Of a DNA stretch of 48,583 nucleotides, positions 16,738 to 25,175 are shown piece by piece (position 1 is the first letter of the stretch; every line of letters begins with the position of its first letter). Both the position numbers and the translations under genes were made by a program. Origin of the DNA: SIO4C1 sp039180385 (lineage in GTDB: Bacteria; Cyanobacteriota; Cyanobacteriia; Phormidesmidales; Phormidesmidaceae); assembly GCA_039180385.1 (NCBI GenBank), contig JBCDDJ010000002.1, forward strand, positions 1 through 48,583, given 5' to 3'. The notes under the pieces are model-generated. The model searched no databases. It worked only from the letters and a program-made list of their open reading frames with translations, and had not been told where the DNA came from.

Positions 16738-16780
16738 AAAGCCCTATGGCTTCCAAATCAATGGAGGCGCATAGGACTTT
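16738..16780 (-). terminator. Intrinsic-type terminator after the SBBP protein gene
   Basis: On the minus strand AAAGTCCTATG pairs with CATAGGGCTTT (11 bp with one G-T wobble) across a 21-base loop. It is followed by a short T stretch and lies about 40 bp beyond the stop codon of the SBBP gene. It may separate that gene from the secreted protein downstream. Confidence 0.55.
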
Positions 16781-16820
16781 AGCCAGGTTTTTTAAGGGTG
16801 GACCTTCAACGCTGCAAAAT

Positions 16821-19800
16821 CTAGCCGCTGCTGATTGGCAAATCCGTCAGGTTTGCAATCAAATCTTGAACAAGCCCATTGTTAAGCTCAAACTGCCCGG
16901 GGTACTGTCCGCCTCCAATGTTCGGCTTTGAGTTCCGGTAGTAGGCAGCATCAGAGTCGCCGATGCCGCTGTAACCGTCAACCGCTACGGTGCCAATATT
17001 CCTATAAAAGCTTTCAAAATTGACGTCGGCCACGGCACCTTTACCGAATAGATCTATCTCCAAAGACCTCACCATGTCATCACCGATAGTTAGCTTTTGG
17101 AGGCTCTTGTCTTCGGTGTTAACCCCGTAAGTGCCGATCAGTTCGTCCCTGGCATCGAACGTCCTGATCTCACCCCCGGCTCCATCAATGTCTAAAATAC
17201 TCACGGAGTTCACGATGACCAACTCATCCCATTCGAACTTGAAGACGCCCCCATCTTCATCAATATCAGGATTCTTAGAGTTGCCATCCTCGGAGAGGAT
17301 TAGGACATTCTTTAGAGACTTGAGTTCAGATTTGCCACTGCCTCTTCGAAATTTCCAATCATCGTCGTCGAAATCGTCGTCGTCAAAATTATCATCATCA
17401 TCATCCTTGATTTTTTTCTTGCCATCCAAAATCATGGCTCCAAATTCATTCTCAGGGGTAGAAATGGTCAACCCAAGAGACTGAAATTCATCATCAATGA
17501 TGGTTCCCGATTTAAGAGACTTGCGATCGCCATCCTTCTCAAAATCGATAACGGTGGTGAGATCTTCAGCCTTCCCTTTTGCTTTGTAGCGCCAGGTTTC
17601 GCCCGGTGAGAGAATGCGATCTTTGCCCTCATCACTCTTCTTGATAAATTTTGGTTTAATGCCGTCTTGATCATCCGTGACCGAAATATCATCAAACTCA
17701 AAGGCTACATTACCTGTGTTAGTGACTTCATAGGTCCAGGTGATTTTCTTTTTTGGTTTTCGTACAAGTGCCGTTGCTTGAGAGTCAGCATCCTTGCCAT
17801 TAATCTTTTTCTCAATATCGATACTAGGATTGATGTTGAATGGCTTCAGCGCTCCAGTATCGGCATCAAGTTTAGCAACCCAAGCATCAGTAGCGCCTTG
17901 GAATTCAGACCCCAAAGACCCTTCGGTGAAGCCGGTCACAAACAAGGACCCCATATTGTCAGCGTCAATCGCTGTCGGCATATCTAAGTTGACAGACCCA
18001 AACTGCGTAATCCACAGCTGCTCGCCATCGGTATTGTATTTAGCAACCCAGGTATCATAGCCACCCTGATTGGGACCCCCCAAATCTCCCTCAGTAAAGC
18101 CTGTAATATAGATGCCATCATCGCTGTCAACAACAACATCGCCCAAAAAGAGGCCGTCATCCCCTGGCGTGCCAAGCTGTTGAGACCACAGCTGGTTACC
18201 TTCACCGTCAAACTTTATCAGGAAGGCATCGTTTTCATTGAATCCAGCATTAATATTGAGGGGATCACTCAGAACACCACGGGTAAGCCCAGCAACATAG
18301 GCGTTATTATCGCTGTCGGTATCGATCCCCCAGGGAAAATCGTAGTTGATGGTGCCAAGTTTAGTGACAAAGATTGGATTCAAATCTTCATCAAATCGAG
18401 CAATCCAGCCGTCATAAACCCCAATACGAGGCGGCTCGCCGGGAGCAGATCCTAAATTATTTTGAGTAAAGCCAGTGGCGTAAACTGTACCATCGTCTGA
18501 AACGGCAATACCATAGCTTTCATCAAATCCGACAATGTCTGTGGATTCTAAAGTTGTGCCATCAAAAGCAAGAAGATCTAGGTTGGTGTCATAGGAAGCT
18601 ACGAAAGAGAAATCTTGAACGCTAGTGAGTGGTGAATCAACCAGCTCGACGACGACTCCGCTTTGATATAGATTCCCATCTTTGTCTACATCAATTTGTA
18701 GTGAATTGTCAATTTCCTCTCCAGCAGCTGGTGGCAGCTGATCGGCAGGCTGGGGATTTTGACGAGCTGCAATCACATTGCCATCTGCGTCAAACCGAGC
18801 AACCCAGATATCTTGGTAGCCTTCATTGGGCTCGGAGCCACCCAGGGCGATAGCCAAATCCCCCGTGGTTGAACCCGTTACGTAGAAGTTGACCTGATTA
18901 TCCTCGGTCAAGAAGGTCTCGATGTCCCAGCCTACCTCTGCATGGGCGGTTCCGATTTGCTTACGCCAGAGCTGTTTACCGTTGTTGTCGTACTTCGCAA
19001 CCCAGGTATCCCAAGAACCCTGGCTAGACTCCCCTACAACACCTGTTGTGGCACCAACTGCATAGACATTGCCAAAGGGATCAACAGATACCCCATAGGC
19101 GGCATCCACACCAATAGTGCCAAGCTGATTGATAAAGGATTCTGCTGGGTCAGGCGGCGGTGTGTTACCCACAAATATGAATGAATCGCTATCGAGGTCG
19201 AGGTCAGGCAGGGGCAAACCATCTTGAGGCAAACCTGGTCCTGGCGGGACATCTGGGAAAAATGCCACGATGTCAAAGTCAGATTGCTGAGTGACTGGGT
19301 CTATGCCTGTCCAAACCAGGGCTTCTCCATCGACAGTATCAGTTTCGCCGGTTTGAGGATTTGTACCAAATAGGAGGAAAGGAATAATGGTGTAGTCTTC
19401 CCTAAATCCGTGCAGCTGAATGGTATCTAGCCCGGTCTGAAAATCGGCAACAATGGCCTGTTGCTGAAACCCTAAGAGGAAATTATCCAGGTAGTAAGGT
19501 GTTCTCCAATCTCCCAGTACAAACCGGTCGCGTCCAAGTCTACCCGTGATTTCAGGAGGAACGTTTATGAAAATTTCTGGTGCTATATCTTCTTCTAGGA
19601 AATCACCCAGTAAAATGTCGAAATTAAATTGATCTGCTGAACCTTCTAACTCGGTTAGCAGCGGTGGAATAGGAATGGGGGCAGCAGGGTCAAACGCCAA
19701 TATGATGTCGTTACCGTGGCGCGCCAAGCTGTTTTGATCATCTCGAAAGTTGAAAACAAAGTCGGTGCCCGGTGTCAGGGTGAGTGTTTTTTGCTCGGGT

Positions 19801-19823
19801 GTATTGTTCGAATTCTCGGCCAT
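16821..19823 (-). CDS. Large SBBP beta-propeller-repeat surface/secreted protein
   Basis: 1000 residues from the ATG at 19823, chosen because AAGGA lies just upstream; an in-frame GTG at 19856 lacks one. The N-terminal 220 residues resemble RTX-associated cyanobacterial domains (DRFVLGD, DFQTGLDTIQLHG). Residues about 225-640 contain at least seven SBBP repeats of the type AYGVSVDPFGNVYAVGATTG followed by WDTWVAKYDNNGKQLWRKQ. A DUF11-like Ig-type domain (about 655-760) follows. An Asp-rich low-complexity tract (DDDDDNFDDDDFDDDDW) and a C-terminal beta-rich domain complete it. There is no Sec signal; the RTX-like N-terminus suggests type I secretion (inference). Calcium binding by the Asp tract is likely. 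Its role in this locus is unknown; it could be a cell-surface or extracellular-matrix protein. Confidence 0.8.
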   Translation of the reverse strand: MAENSNNTPEQKTLTLTPGTDFVFNFRDDQNSLARHGNDIILAFDPAAPIPIPPLLTELEGSADQFNFDILLGDFLEEDIAPEIFINVPPEITGRLGRDRFVLGDWRTPYYLDNFLLGFQQQAIVADFQTGLDTIQLHGFREDYTIIPFLLFGTNPQTGETDTVDGEALVWTGIDPVTQQSDFDIVAFFPDVPPGPGLPQDGLPLPDLDLDSDSFIFVGNTPPPDPAESFINQLGTIGVDAAYGVSVDPFGNVYAVGATTGVVGESSQGSWDTWVAKYDNNGKQLWRKQIGTAHAEVGWDIETFLTEDNQVNFYVTGSTTGDLAIALGGSEPNEGYQDIWVARFDADGNVIAARQNPQPADQLPPAAGEEIDNSLQIDVDKDGNLYQSGVVVELVDSPLTSVQDFSFVASYDTNLDLLAFDGTTLESTDIVGFDESYGIAVSDDGTVYATGFTQNNLGSAPGEPPRIGVYDGWIARFDEDLNPIFVTKLGTINYDFPWGIDTDSDNNAYVAGLTRGVLSDPLNINAGFNENDAFLIKFDGEGNQLWSQQLGTPGDDGLFLGDVVVDSDDGIYITGFTEGDLGGPNQGGYDTWVAKYNTDGEQLWITQFGSVNLDMPTAIDADNMGSLFVTGFTEGSLGSEFQGATDAWVAKLDADTGALKPFNINPSIDIEKKINGKDADSQATALVRKPKKKITWTYEVTNTGNVAFEFDDISVTDDQDGIKPKFIKKSDEGKDRILSPGETWRYKAKGKAEDLTTVIDFEKDGDRKSLKSGTIIDDEFQSLGLTISTPENEFGAMILDGKKKIKDDDDDNFDDDDFDDDDWKFRRGSGKSELKSLKNVLILSEDGNSKNPDIDEDGGVFKFEWDELVIVNSVSILDIDGAGGEIRTFDARDELIGTYGVNTEDKSLQKLTIGDDMVRSLEIDLFGKGAVADVNFESFYRNIGTVAVDGYSGIGDSDAAYYRNSKPNIGGGQYPGQFELNNGLVQDLIANLTDLPISSG

Positions 19824-20020
19824 CAAATCAATCCTTATAAAATAAAGCTCAGGCACGACCCTGTTGAGAGGTTACCGGTGTGTCCCAAGCCCGGTGAGCG
19901 CCACTACATGCAACATTTTTCGAACACCCTAAAATTCCTTAAATCACCTGACGACGAGAGGGTCAGACTAAAGCCCGGGACAACAGATTATCCGTCCCGA
20001 TTAATCAGGCAAGGTAAATA

Positions 20021-20056
20021 GTGAGTAGCTCAGAGGGCTACTCAAGTAGTACTCAC
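20021..20056. repeat. Inverted repeat (GTGAGTA...TACTCAC)
   Basis: A 7-bp stem closes a 22-base loop that itself contains TAGC/GCTA pairing. It lies about 200 bp upstream of the SBBP gene start and could be part of its leader or an old terminator. There is no T-run on either strand. Confidence 0.35.
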
Positions 20057-20174
20057 CCGCAAGTCAGTAAAGTTGTTTTTGCGATCGCAAACCAGTGACC
20101 AGTTATCAGGCATTGACAAGCCGACAACTGACCGCGTAATCCTATGAAGGCAACCGGTCTATGAAGATGTCCCT

Positions 20175-20229
20175 AATGTGTATGCGCCAATGTGTATGCA
20201 CCAATGTGTACGGCCAATGTGTACGCGCC
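20175..20229. repeat. Four-copy 14-bp tandem repeat
   Basis: The unit AATGTGTATGCGCC occurs four times head to tail (20175-20188, 20189-20202, 20203-20215 with one base missing, 20216-20229). One or two changes separate the copies. It is non-coding and could be slippage-prone. There are no spacers, so it is not a CRISPR array. Confidence 0.85.
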
Positions 20230-20410
20230 AACTGAGGTGAACCTGCTTTTAGGGCACGCTCAGCACTCTTCTCAACGTAGGGCAGGCAAGAGGTCGACAC
20301 GTTAAGGTCGCCTCTGGGCTTTTTACAGTTACGCTGTTGTCGATGGCTAAAATCTGGCAGACATAGGCGCGTTTCAGTACACACTACGCAGTCAAACCGC
20401 TTTGTACTAT

Positions 20411-20451
20411 TGCCTTAAAGATGAGGCGGATCTCCTCAGACAATTAAGGCA
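20411..20451. repeat. Strong hairpin (TGCCTTAA...TTAAGGCA)
   Basis: An 8-bp perfect outer stem encloses an inner GAGG/CCTC pairing. This double-stem structure stands out in otherwise AT-rich non-coding DNA. It could be a small RNA end, a mobile-element end or a bidirectional terminator remnant. Confidence 0.4.
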
Positions 20452-20542
20452 GCACCCATAAGGTAGAGCACTACACAAGTGAGTCAGTTTATGAATCAGC
20501 TAAGAAAATAACTGATAGTAAAATCATCGTATCAATAAAGAC

Positions 20543-20566
20543 ATGAAAACTACGAAATTTTCATGC
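20543..20566. repeat. Inverted repeat (CATGAAAA...TTTTCATG)
   Basis: An 8-bp perfect stem with an 8-base loop in non-coding DNA. On either strand it resembles an operator half-site pair more than a terminator. Confidence 0.3.
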
Positions 20567-20828
20567 GTAGGGGCAAATATTACGACTACCTGATCACTTG
20601 GTACTGGGGAATAAACGTTGCACACCTTATTCCTGTGGTCAGTATAGGTAAAATTACGAGCTGCTTTAGACAAGTAGCGATGAAGAAATCTATAATCTGT
20701 GTAAATACTCCTTGAAAAGATATTTGAAGGGTGGTGCTGGCAGTGTCTACGCCAAACCCCAGCACATCTGATGGTTTGGTGGAAGGCATCTTGGGCATTG
20801 ACCGCCTGGTTAGCAATCGCGATCTTAG

Positions 20829-20945
20829 CTAGACATTACCCAAGGGCAACGTGGGGCAGCGGAGCGCGATCGCAACGGCCTGGTCGCAACTCTAATCGGC
20901 GTCGATGCCACTGAACTAACCGCTGCTTCATTCGAATCTATCTGA
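20829..20945 (+). pseudogene. Possible C-terminal remnant of an RTX-type protein
   Basis: After a stop at 20826-20828, the plus strand stays open to TGA at 20943-20945. It ends in LIGVDATELTAASFESI, which resembles the last residues of many cyanobacterial haemolysin-type calcium-binding proteins (a GV-A--LTA--F pattern). No start or upstream domain is found, and neighbouring frames are broken. This is a weak, pattern-based call; chance cannot be excluded for so short a stretch. Confidence 0.22.
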
Positions 20946-21102
20946 CACATCTAACAGACAGCTCTGGATGAAATCTAAATACAATAGAACTGTTGCTAAC
21001 TCATCTCGAAAAGGGTAAATGCAAACAAGCCTCAAAAGATGTACGAGCCACCATGCCAGTTTGGCAATAGTCATCGAGATCGCGACGTCAGCTATCTCAT
21101 TA

Positions 21103-22146
21103 TTACGAAAGAAATTCTGCAAGTGTTTGCCGGGTAGGCCTCTTTTGGGCTTTGCTAGAGAGAAACTTTTCCTTAAGAAATAAAAACCAGTCCTTTAAAC
21201 TCAACAACCTCCATCCATCATGCTGGAACGATAGCGTCGAATAGATATCTCTCATCCATTCTTTTGAGGAATAATGATTGGAGAAACTATAATCTTTCTC
21301 TGAAGAATATGGTCTTAACTCTTCTTGAAAAATTCCTAGGATAGAGTCCTTAACGCCTCGAATCATGAGATCAAAAACTGGATAGGGGATCAACGGAAAG
21401 AAGTATGAAGGGGGCATAACAATATCAATATTGTTATCTTTATCAGCTTCGCTGATAACAGCCAACGTAATCCCAAGGAAAGTTCTCTTGAGTGTGGTAT
21501 AGATCTCATCGTCCTCATATTCCAAATCTTCCCAATTTTCCAGCAGTATTGAGGATAGTTTGTGAATGATTGGATGTTGAGGCTTTGTCCCAATTAGGCA
21601 GTTCTGAAGAAACATAGCATGCTTCTGTGAGGCGAACATTGGCTGAAAAATGCCTGCAAAGAAATCATAGCTATGGACAAAAACATCGAATGGCTTCAAG
21701 CAAATGCAGTCACAGTCAGCATATATGCCCCCATACTGGTACATAATGTCGTATCTTAGGATGTCTACTCTCTCACCCAAGGTCAAAGATTGCTCAAATA
21801 AACGACCAAGTTCTTCGTTAAGAAACTGATATTTTTTAAGATCATCATTAGTCCATAGCTTATATTCCCAATCAGGGTGATGTTCAATCCATGTCTGTCG
21901 ATATTTTTGTAGCTGGTCAGGTATCGCGCGACTACCAATCCATATCTGATGAATTATCTTTGGAATTCTCGGCGTATCTTGGGGTGTGACGCGCGAAAAG
22001 TTGTTTTTTTCATACAGGGCTCGGAAAAATTCGAAATACGCTCTATTCTGATCGGCATATTTCTCAATTTGACGAAAATAGCCTGTCCCCTTTCCCATCG
22101 CAACATCAAAATCAACGTAGTATTTTTCTAACTGTTTTTGAAACAA
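21103..22146 (-). CDS. GT32 family (OCH1-like) glycosyltransferase
   Basis: 347 residues. The GT32 hallmark IPKIIHQIWIG lies at 61-71, followed by LGERVDILRYDIMYQYGG and the metal-binding DxD as DCD at 144-146 (IYADCDC). Such enzymes transfer mannose, glucose or galactose in capsule, lipopolysaccharide and glycolipid assembly; the sugar cannot be told from sequence. There is no ATG at a natural place: the first candidate is TTG at 22146, and an internal ATG (residue 17) would also keep the catalytic core. The frame stays open further upstream, so the 5' end may have been cut when the adjacent transporter copy was lost. The gene is AT-richer than the PKS genes, hinting at a different origin. 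Confidence 0.85.
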   Translation of the reverse strand: MFQKQLEKYYVDFDVAMGKGTGYFRQIEKYADQNRAYFEFFRALYEKNNFSRVTPQDTPRIPKIIHQIWIGSRAIPDQLQKYRQTWIEHHPDWEYKLWTNDDLKKYQFLNEELGRLFEQSLTLGERVDILRYDIMYQYGGIYADCDCICLKPFDVFVHSYDFFAGIFQPMFASQKHAMFLQNCLIGTKPQHPIIHKLSSILLENWEDLEYEDDEIYTTLKRTFLGITLAVISEADKDNNIDIVMPPSYFFPLIPYPVFDLMIRGVKDSILGIFQEELRPYSSEKDYSFSNHYSSKEWMRDIYSTLSFQHDGWRLLSLKDWFLFLKEKFLSSKAQKRPTRQTLAEFLS

Positions 22147-22203
22147 GATTTTACCCCCAAATGCGACTAGTGAGTTGACAACTGAAACGCTTCAGTTATT
22201 TAG

Positions 22204-22446
22204 CTATTTAGAAACAGGGTAGTTCATCAGTAAACCGGCTGAAATAAATGCAAATTTTCTAGCTACCACCAACGACAGCTGGACTCCCCAAGGTTGAACT
22301 GCTGTTTTGCCCAGATTGAGCAATAGTCTAACCAGTAGCGTACCTAAGCCTACGTTTAGCTCTGCAAATAAGTAGCGACTTCCGGAATATAACCTACTTA
22401 ACGATTCAGGAAAATTTTGTATCACTTTTGAGCTGCTATTGGGCAT
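22204..22446 (-). pseudogene. C-terminal fragment of a second GPH/MFS-type transporter
   Basis: The roughly 70 C-terminal residues align without gaps to the end of the intact transporter at 23865-25166. Shared blocks include GSR-LF-EL, VGLGTL or TGLGTL, LGKTA, GVQLSLV and FAFISAGLL. Everything upstream is missing; the open frame overlaps the end of the GT1 gene by 11 bp. It lacks at least ten of the twelve membrane segments, so it cannot be functional. It shows that the transporter was once duplicated next to the GT1 gene and that one copy was later deleted. Confidence 0.85.
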
Positions 22447-23728
22447 TCAGGACAGGGGCCTTAGTAGCAGCAACCTGCTCAACAATATCAGCCGCATAGT
22501 TGACCCCTCCTGATTTTTGGATAGCCTTAGAGAGCCTGACTGCACTGTTTCGATAACTTTGATCCCTGAGCACCTTTTCAATAGATGCTTTTAACTTGGG
22601 GACGTTTAATTTATTTAAAGGCACGACTTCACCAGCCCTGACCTTTGATACCCGAGCAGCCATGCCGGGTTGGTCAGCGGTAATGGGAATCGCGACCATC
22701 GGTACTCCAGCGCTCAAACAACTTACAGCTGTACTGCCGGCATGGGTAATTACCACAGAAGCCCGATTGATGAGCTTTTGATGAGGCGGAAAGGGAAAAA
22801 CAAGGGGAGAGCCAGGAAAGTTGACTTTCGATAGGTCGGCTTCAGGATTCCCTAATGAGATCAACAGTTGCGCGTCTAAATCTAAACAAGCCTCTGCAAT
22901 ACGATAAAAAATTTCCCAATTTCGACTCTGGAGCGTGCCCAGGTTGGCGTAAATTAATGGCTTGTTGCCCAATGCTTCAAACGGGAAGTCCTCATCATAG
23001 GAGGAAATAGGTTCAACATCCGATGGATTTTTGAGGGGGCCCACATAATGGAAATATGGCGGTAAATTTTCACGGGGAAAATCAAGCATCTTAGGAAGTT
23101 GAGAGATTTGAGCAAGCTGTGAATCGGCATCCCTGCGGTGATAATAGGGATACAATTGCCACTGTCGTCTTTGCTGTGAAACAAGTTTCCAAATAGGATA
23201 GGTTAGATAATCAAGCAACTGATAGCCTAGCTGATTGCGTAGCTTAGCCCACCAAACATCTTGGTAATGCCAATCGATAAAGGTTGGGGGAATATTAAAA
23301 TCCTGGTGAATTGGCAAAGTACTGCAAATAGTAACGAAAGGAAGTTTCAAGTAATCTGCAATAGTGCCGCCGGCGGAGGTCGTTTGGTCGACGAGGAGAA
23401 TATCAATATCAGCCTTCTTTATAGCATCAGGACCCTCTCGAAACATCATGACGGTTGCTCGCCGAAAAGACTCAAGAGCGAACTTTAATCCTGCAAAACC
23501 ACTCCGTTTTCCCTGTTGAGTGTATATTAAATCAAGACTACCAGGGGGGAAATCGTCAGCCCCAAGCTTATAAAATCCCAGCTCAGATTTAGCAATTTTT
23601 TCCTGTACATCAGGAATTCCAAACAACGTTACTTTATAACCGCGTCGCTGTAATTCGTTACCCAAGTTGCACATGGGATTGAGATGACCAATTGCAGCAG
23701 GGCATAAGAGACCAACATGATAAACCAT
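22436..23728 (-). CDS. GT1-family (MGT/CrtX-like) glycosyltransferase
   Basis: 430 residues with a GT-B fold. The N-terminal acceptor domain starts with GHLNP at 14-18. The C-terminal donor domain carries the UGT signature: HAGS at 329-332, SAGVPMVAIPITADQ through 353, and a conserved Gln before the loop. These enzymes use nucleotide-activated sugars to glycosylate small lipophilic acceptors such as macrolides, carotenoids and glycolipids. Within this cluster the likely acceptor is a hydroxyl of the polyketide or lipid product; the sugar is not predictable. The ATG at 23728 is preceded by a weak GGAAGAG. About 135 bp separate it from the transporter gene upstream, so it may also have its own promoter. 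Confidence 0.9.
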   Translation of the reverse strand: MVYHVGLLCPAAIGHLNPMCNLGNELQRRGYKVTLFGIPDVQEKIAKSELGFYKLGADDFPPGSLDLIYTQQGKRSGFAGLKFALESFRRATVMMFREGPDAIKKADIDILLVDQTTSAGGTIADYLKLPFVTICSTLPIHQDFNIPPTFIDWHYQDVWWAKLRNQLGYQLLDYLTYPIWKLVSQQRRQWQLYPYYHRRDADSQLAQISQLPKMLDFPRENLPPYFHYVGPLKNPSDVEPISSYDEDFPFEALGNKPLIYANLGTLQSRNWEIFYRIAEACLDLDAQLLISLGNPEADLSKVNFPGSPLVFPFPPHQKLINRASVVITHAGSTAVSCLSAGVPMVAIPITADQPGMAARVSKVRAGEVVPLNKLNVPKLKASIEKVLRDQSYRNSAVRLSKAIQKSGGVNYAADIVEQVAATKAPVLNAQ

Positions 23729-23772
23729 ATCTTGACACTTAACTCTTCCGTAAGCATGACTTAAACTCCCTT

Positions 23773-23796
23773 TTCTACACTGAGGTATCTGTAGAA
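23773..23796. repeat. Inverted repeat before the GT1 gene
   Basis: TTCTACA and TGTAGAA form a 7-bp perfect stem with a 10-base loop, 45-70 bp upstream of the GT1 start codon. It could be an operator or a weak attenuator. On the minus strand no T-run follows. Confidence 0.35.
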
Positions 23797-23864
23797 AAAT
23801 CTCTTTGAATGGCAGAATTGCATATTTGGATATGAGTCAATGTTTTAACTGAGAACTTAAGCAG

Positions 23865-25166
23865 TTACCTGGAAATGGGATAGGTTATTAGCAAACCGGC
23901 TGAAATAAATGCGAATCCCCCCGCTGTTACTAACGACAGCTGCACACCCAGAGGGTGAGTGGCTGTTTTGCCGAGACTCAATAGCAAGCCAGCAATCAGA
24001 GTGCCAAGCCCCGTACTCAGCTCTACAAATAAACCTCGACTGCCAAAATAAACTGCTTGAGCTGACTGGCCTAATTTGAGGTCTTGCTCAACGACATCAG
24101 GTATCATCGCATTGGGCAATACAAAGAAACCGCCTAACCCCAAACTTCCGATGGGAATTAATATCGACCACAAAGGTATAGCCCGACCCAACCATAACGG
24201 TAGAAGGGCCATGAGAATTACCCCTACCCCTGACCACAGCATCGAGAATTGAAATGTTCGCTTTTTGCCAACCCGTTTGACCAGTGGCTTTACTCCCAAC
24301 ATACCAAAAGCGGCTCCTCCCAAAATTAAAATAGAAATCAGGCCACTAAAGCTGATGTCTTTATGGAGTAGTGCGGTCACAAAAAAGACGGCGCAAACTG
24401 ACAAAATCGACATGGATATCCAAGCCGCTGCAACGCCTAGAACATAGGGTCGAAAACTAGAATTTTGCCAACTTGCCTTGAGTGAAACCATTAGAGATAC
24501 TCGTTCAGACGGCTCTGCCATCCGCTCAGGCGTCAACAAAGGCAGCAGTAGCGCCCCCAAACCAACGGACCCAATTGCCATGGTCATCACCCCAAACCCA
24601 TAGCGATCGCTTAGCCAGGGTGTTCCCGTCGCCCCAACAACTGTAGCCGCCAGGCTAGAGATTGCTAACCAGCTAGACAACGTTACTCGTTGTTGATCCT
24701 TGGGAGCTAACTCAGGTAACCAGGCCAGATAAGGTACTTGATAGAGCGTAAACGCAAAATAAAATATACAGAGCAAGCTTGCAAGATAAAGACTGTTGCC
24801 CAAGCTATTTTCTGTAACAACAGGATTAAACAGTAAGGCAAAGCTGCATACCATTGGCAGTATGCTAACGGCCAAAAAAGGCCGTCGTTTGCCCCATTGA
24901 CTTTGAACTTGGTCTGAATAGTAGCCCACTAAAGGCTGCAGAAGCGCGCCAATGATACGGCCAAAGAAAAAAGCGCTACCCACTAAGACTGTCGGCACCA
25001 AAATTGGCAGATTCTCATCGTTAGGACCTGGATCATAGCGATAGAGAATAAACGATGACAGTGCAGTATTCAATAGAAACAACCCGAAAAACCCCATTGC
25101 ATAAGGTAGCCAGGGGGTACGCAAGTGAGCTTTAGCAAAATTGGGAAAAACAAATTTCATAGACAT
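23865..25166 (-). CDS. GPH/MFS-type sugar-cation symporter-like transporter
   Basis: About 433 residues with roughly twelve hydrophobic helices. The glycoside-pentoside-hexuronide family pattern is visible: GRIIGALLQPLVGYYSDQ and WGKRRPFL in the first half, and the second-half loop around VKRVGKKRTFQFS. Two ATGs are possible (25166 and 25160); the first is closer to GAGG and begins 7 bases after the sulfotransferase stop, so the two genes are co-transcribed. In such clusters these carriers may export the product or move a sugar or glycoside; direction cannot be read from sequence. A truncated second copy lies just downstream of the GT1 gene. Confidence 0.85.
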   Translation of the reverse strand: MSMKFVFPNFAKAHLRTPWLPYAMGFFGLFLLNTALSSFILYRYDPGPNDENLPILVPTVLVGSAFFFGRIIGALLQPLVGYYSDQVQSQWGKRRPFLAVSILPMVCSFALLFNPVVTENSLGNSLYLASLLCIFYFAFTLYQVPYLAWLPELAPKDQQRVTLSSWLAISSLAATVVGATGTPWLSDRYGFGVMTMAIGSVGLGALLLPLLTPERMAEPSERVSLMVSLKASWQNSSFRPYVLGVAAAWISMSILSVCAVFFVTALLHKDISFSGLISILILGGAAFGMLGVKPLVKRVGKKRTFQFSMLWSGVGVILMALLPLWLGRAIPLWSILIPIGSLGLGGFFVLPNAMIPDVVEQDLKLGQSAQAVYFGSRGLFVELSTGLGTLIAGLLLSLGKTATHPLGVQLSLVTAGGFAFISAGLLITYPISR

Positions 25167-25175
25167 CAAATAGAC

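Larger units (their letters stand above)
19824..21102. other. 1.3-kb gene-poor region with repeats and hairpins
   Basis: No intact gene is seen. The region holds a 14-bp tandem repeat (20175-20229), three inverted repeats (20021-20056, 20411-20451, 20543-20566) and a possible plus-strand RTX-protein remnant (20829-20945), each listed separately. It separates the PKS/sugar operon from the SBBP gene and looks like a patch of rearranged or decayed DNA. The SBBP promoter must lie near its left end. Confidence 0.5.

Noticed and set aside
17370..17412. Microsatellite-like repeat
   Set aside because: The GAC/GAT-type repeats encode the Asp-rich tract of the SBBP protein in frame and need no separate explanation.
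20175..20229. CRISPR array
   Set aside because: The repeats are only 14 bp and directly adjoin each other without spacers; no cas gene is in the window.
20586..20816. Small minus-strand ORF in the gene-poor region
   Set aside because: No ribosome site, no similarity I recognise, and composition like surrounding non-coding DNA.
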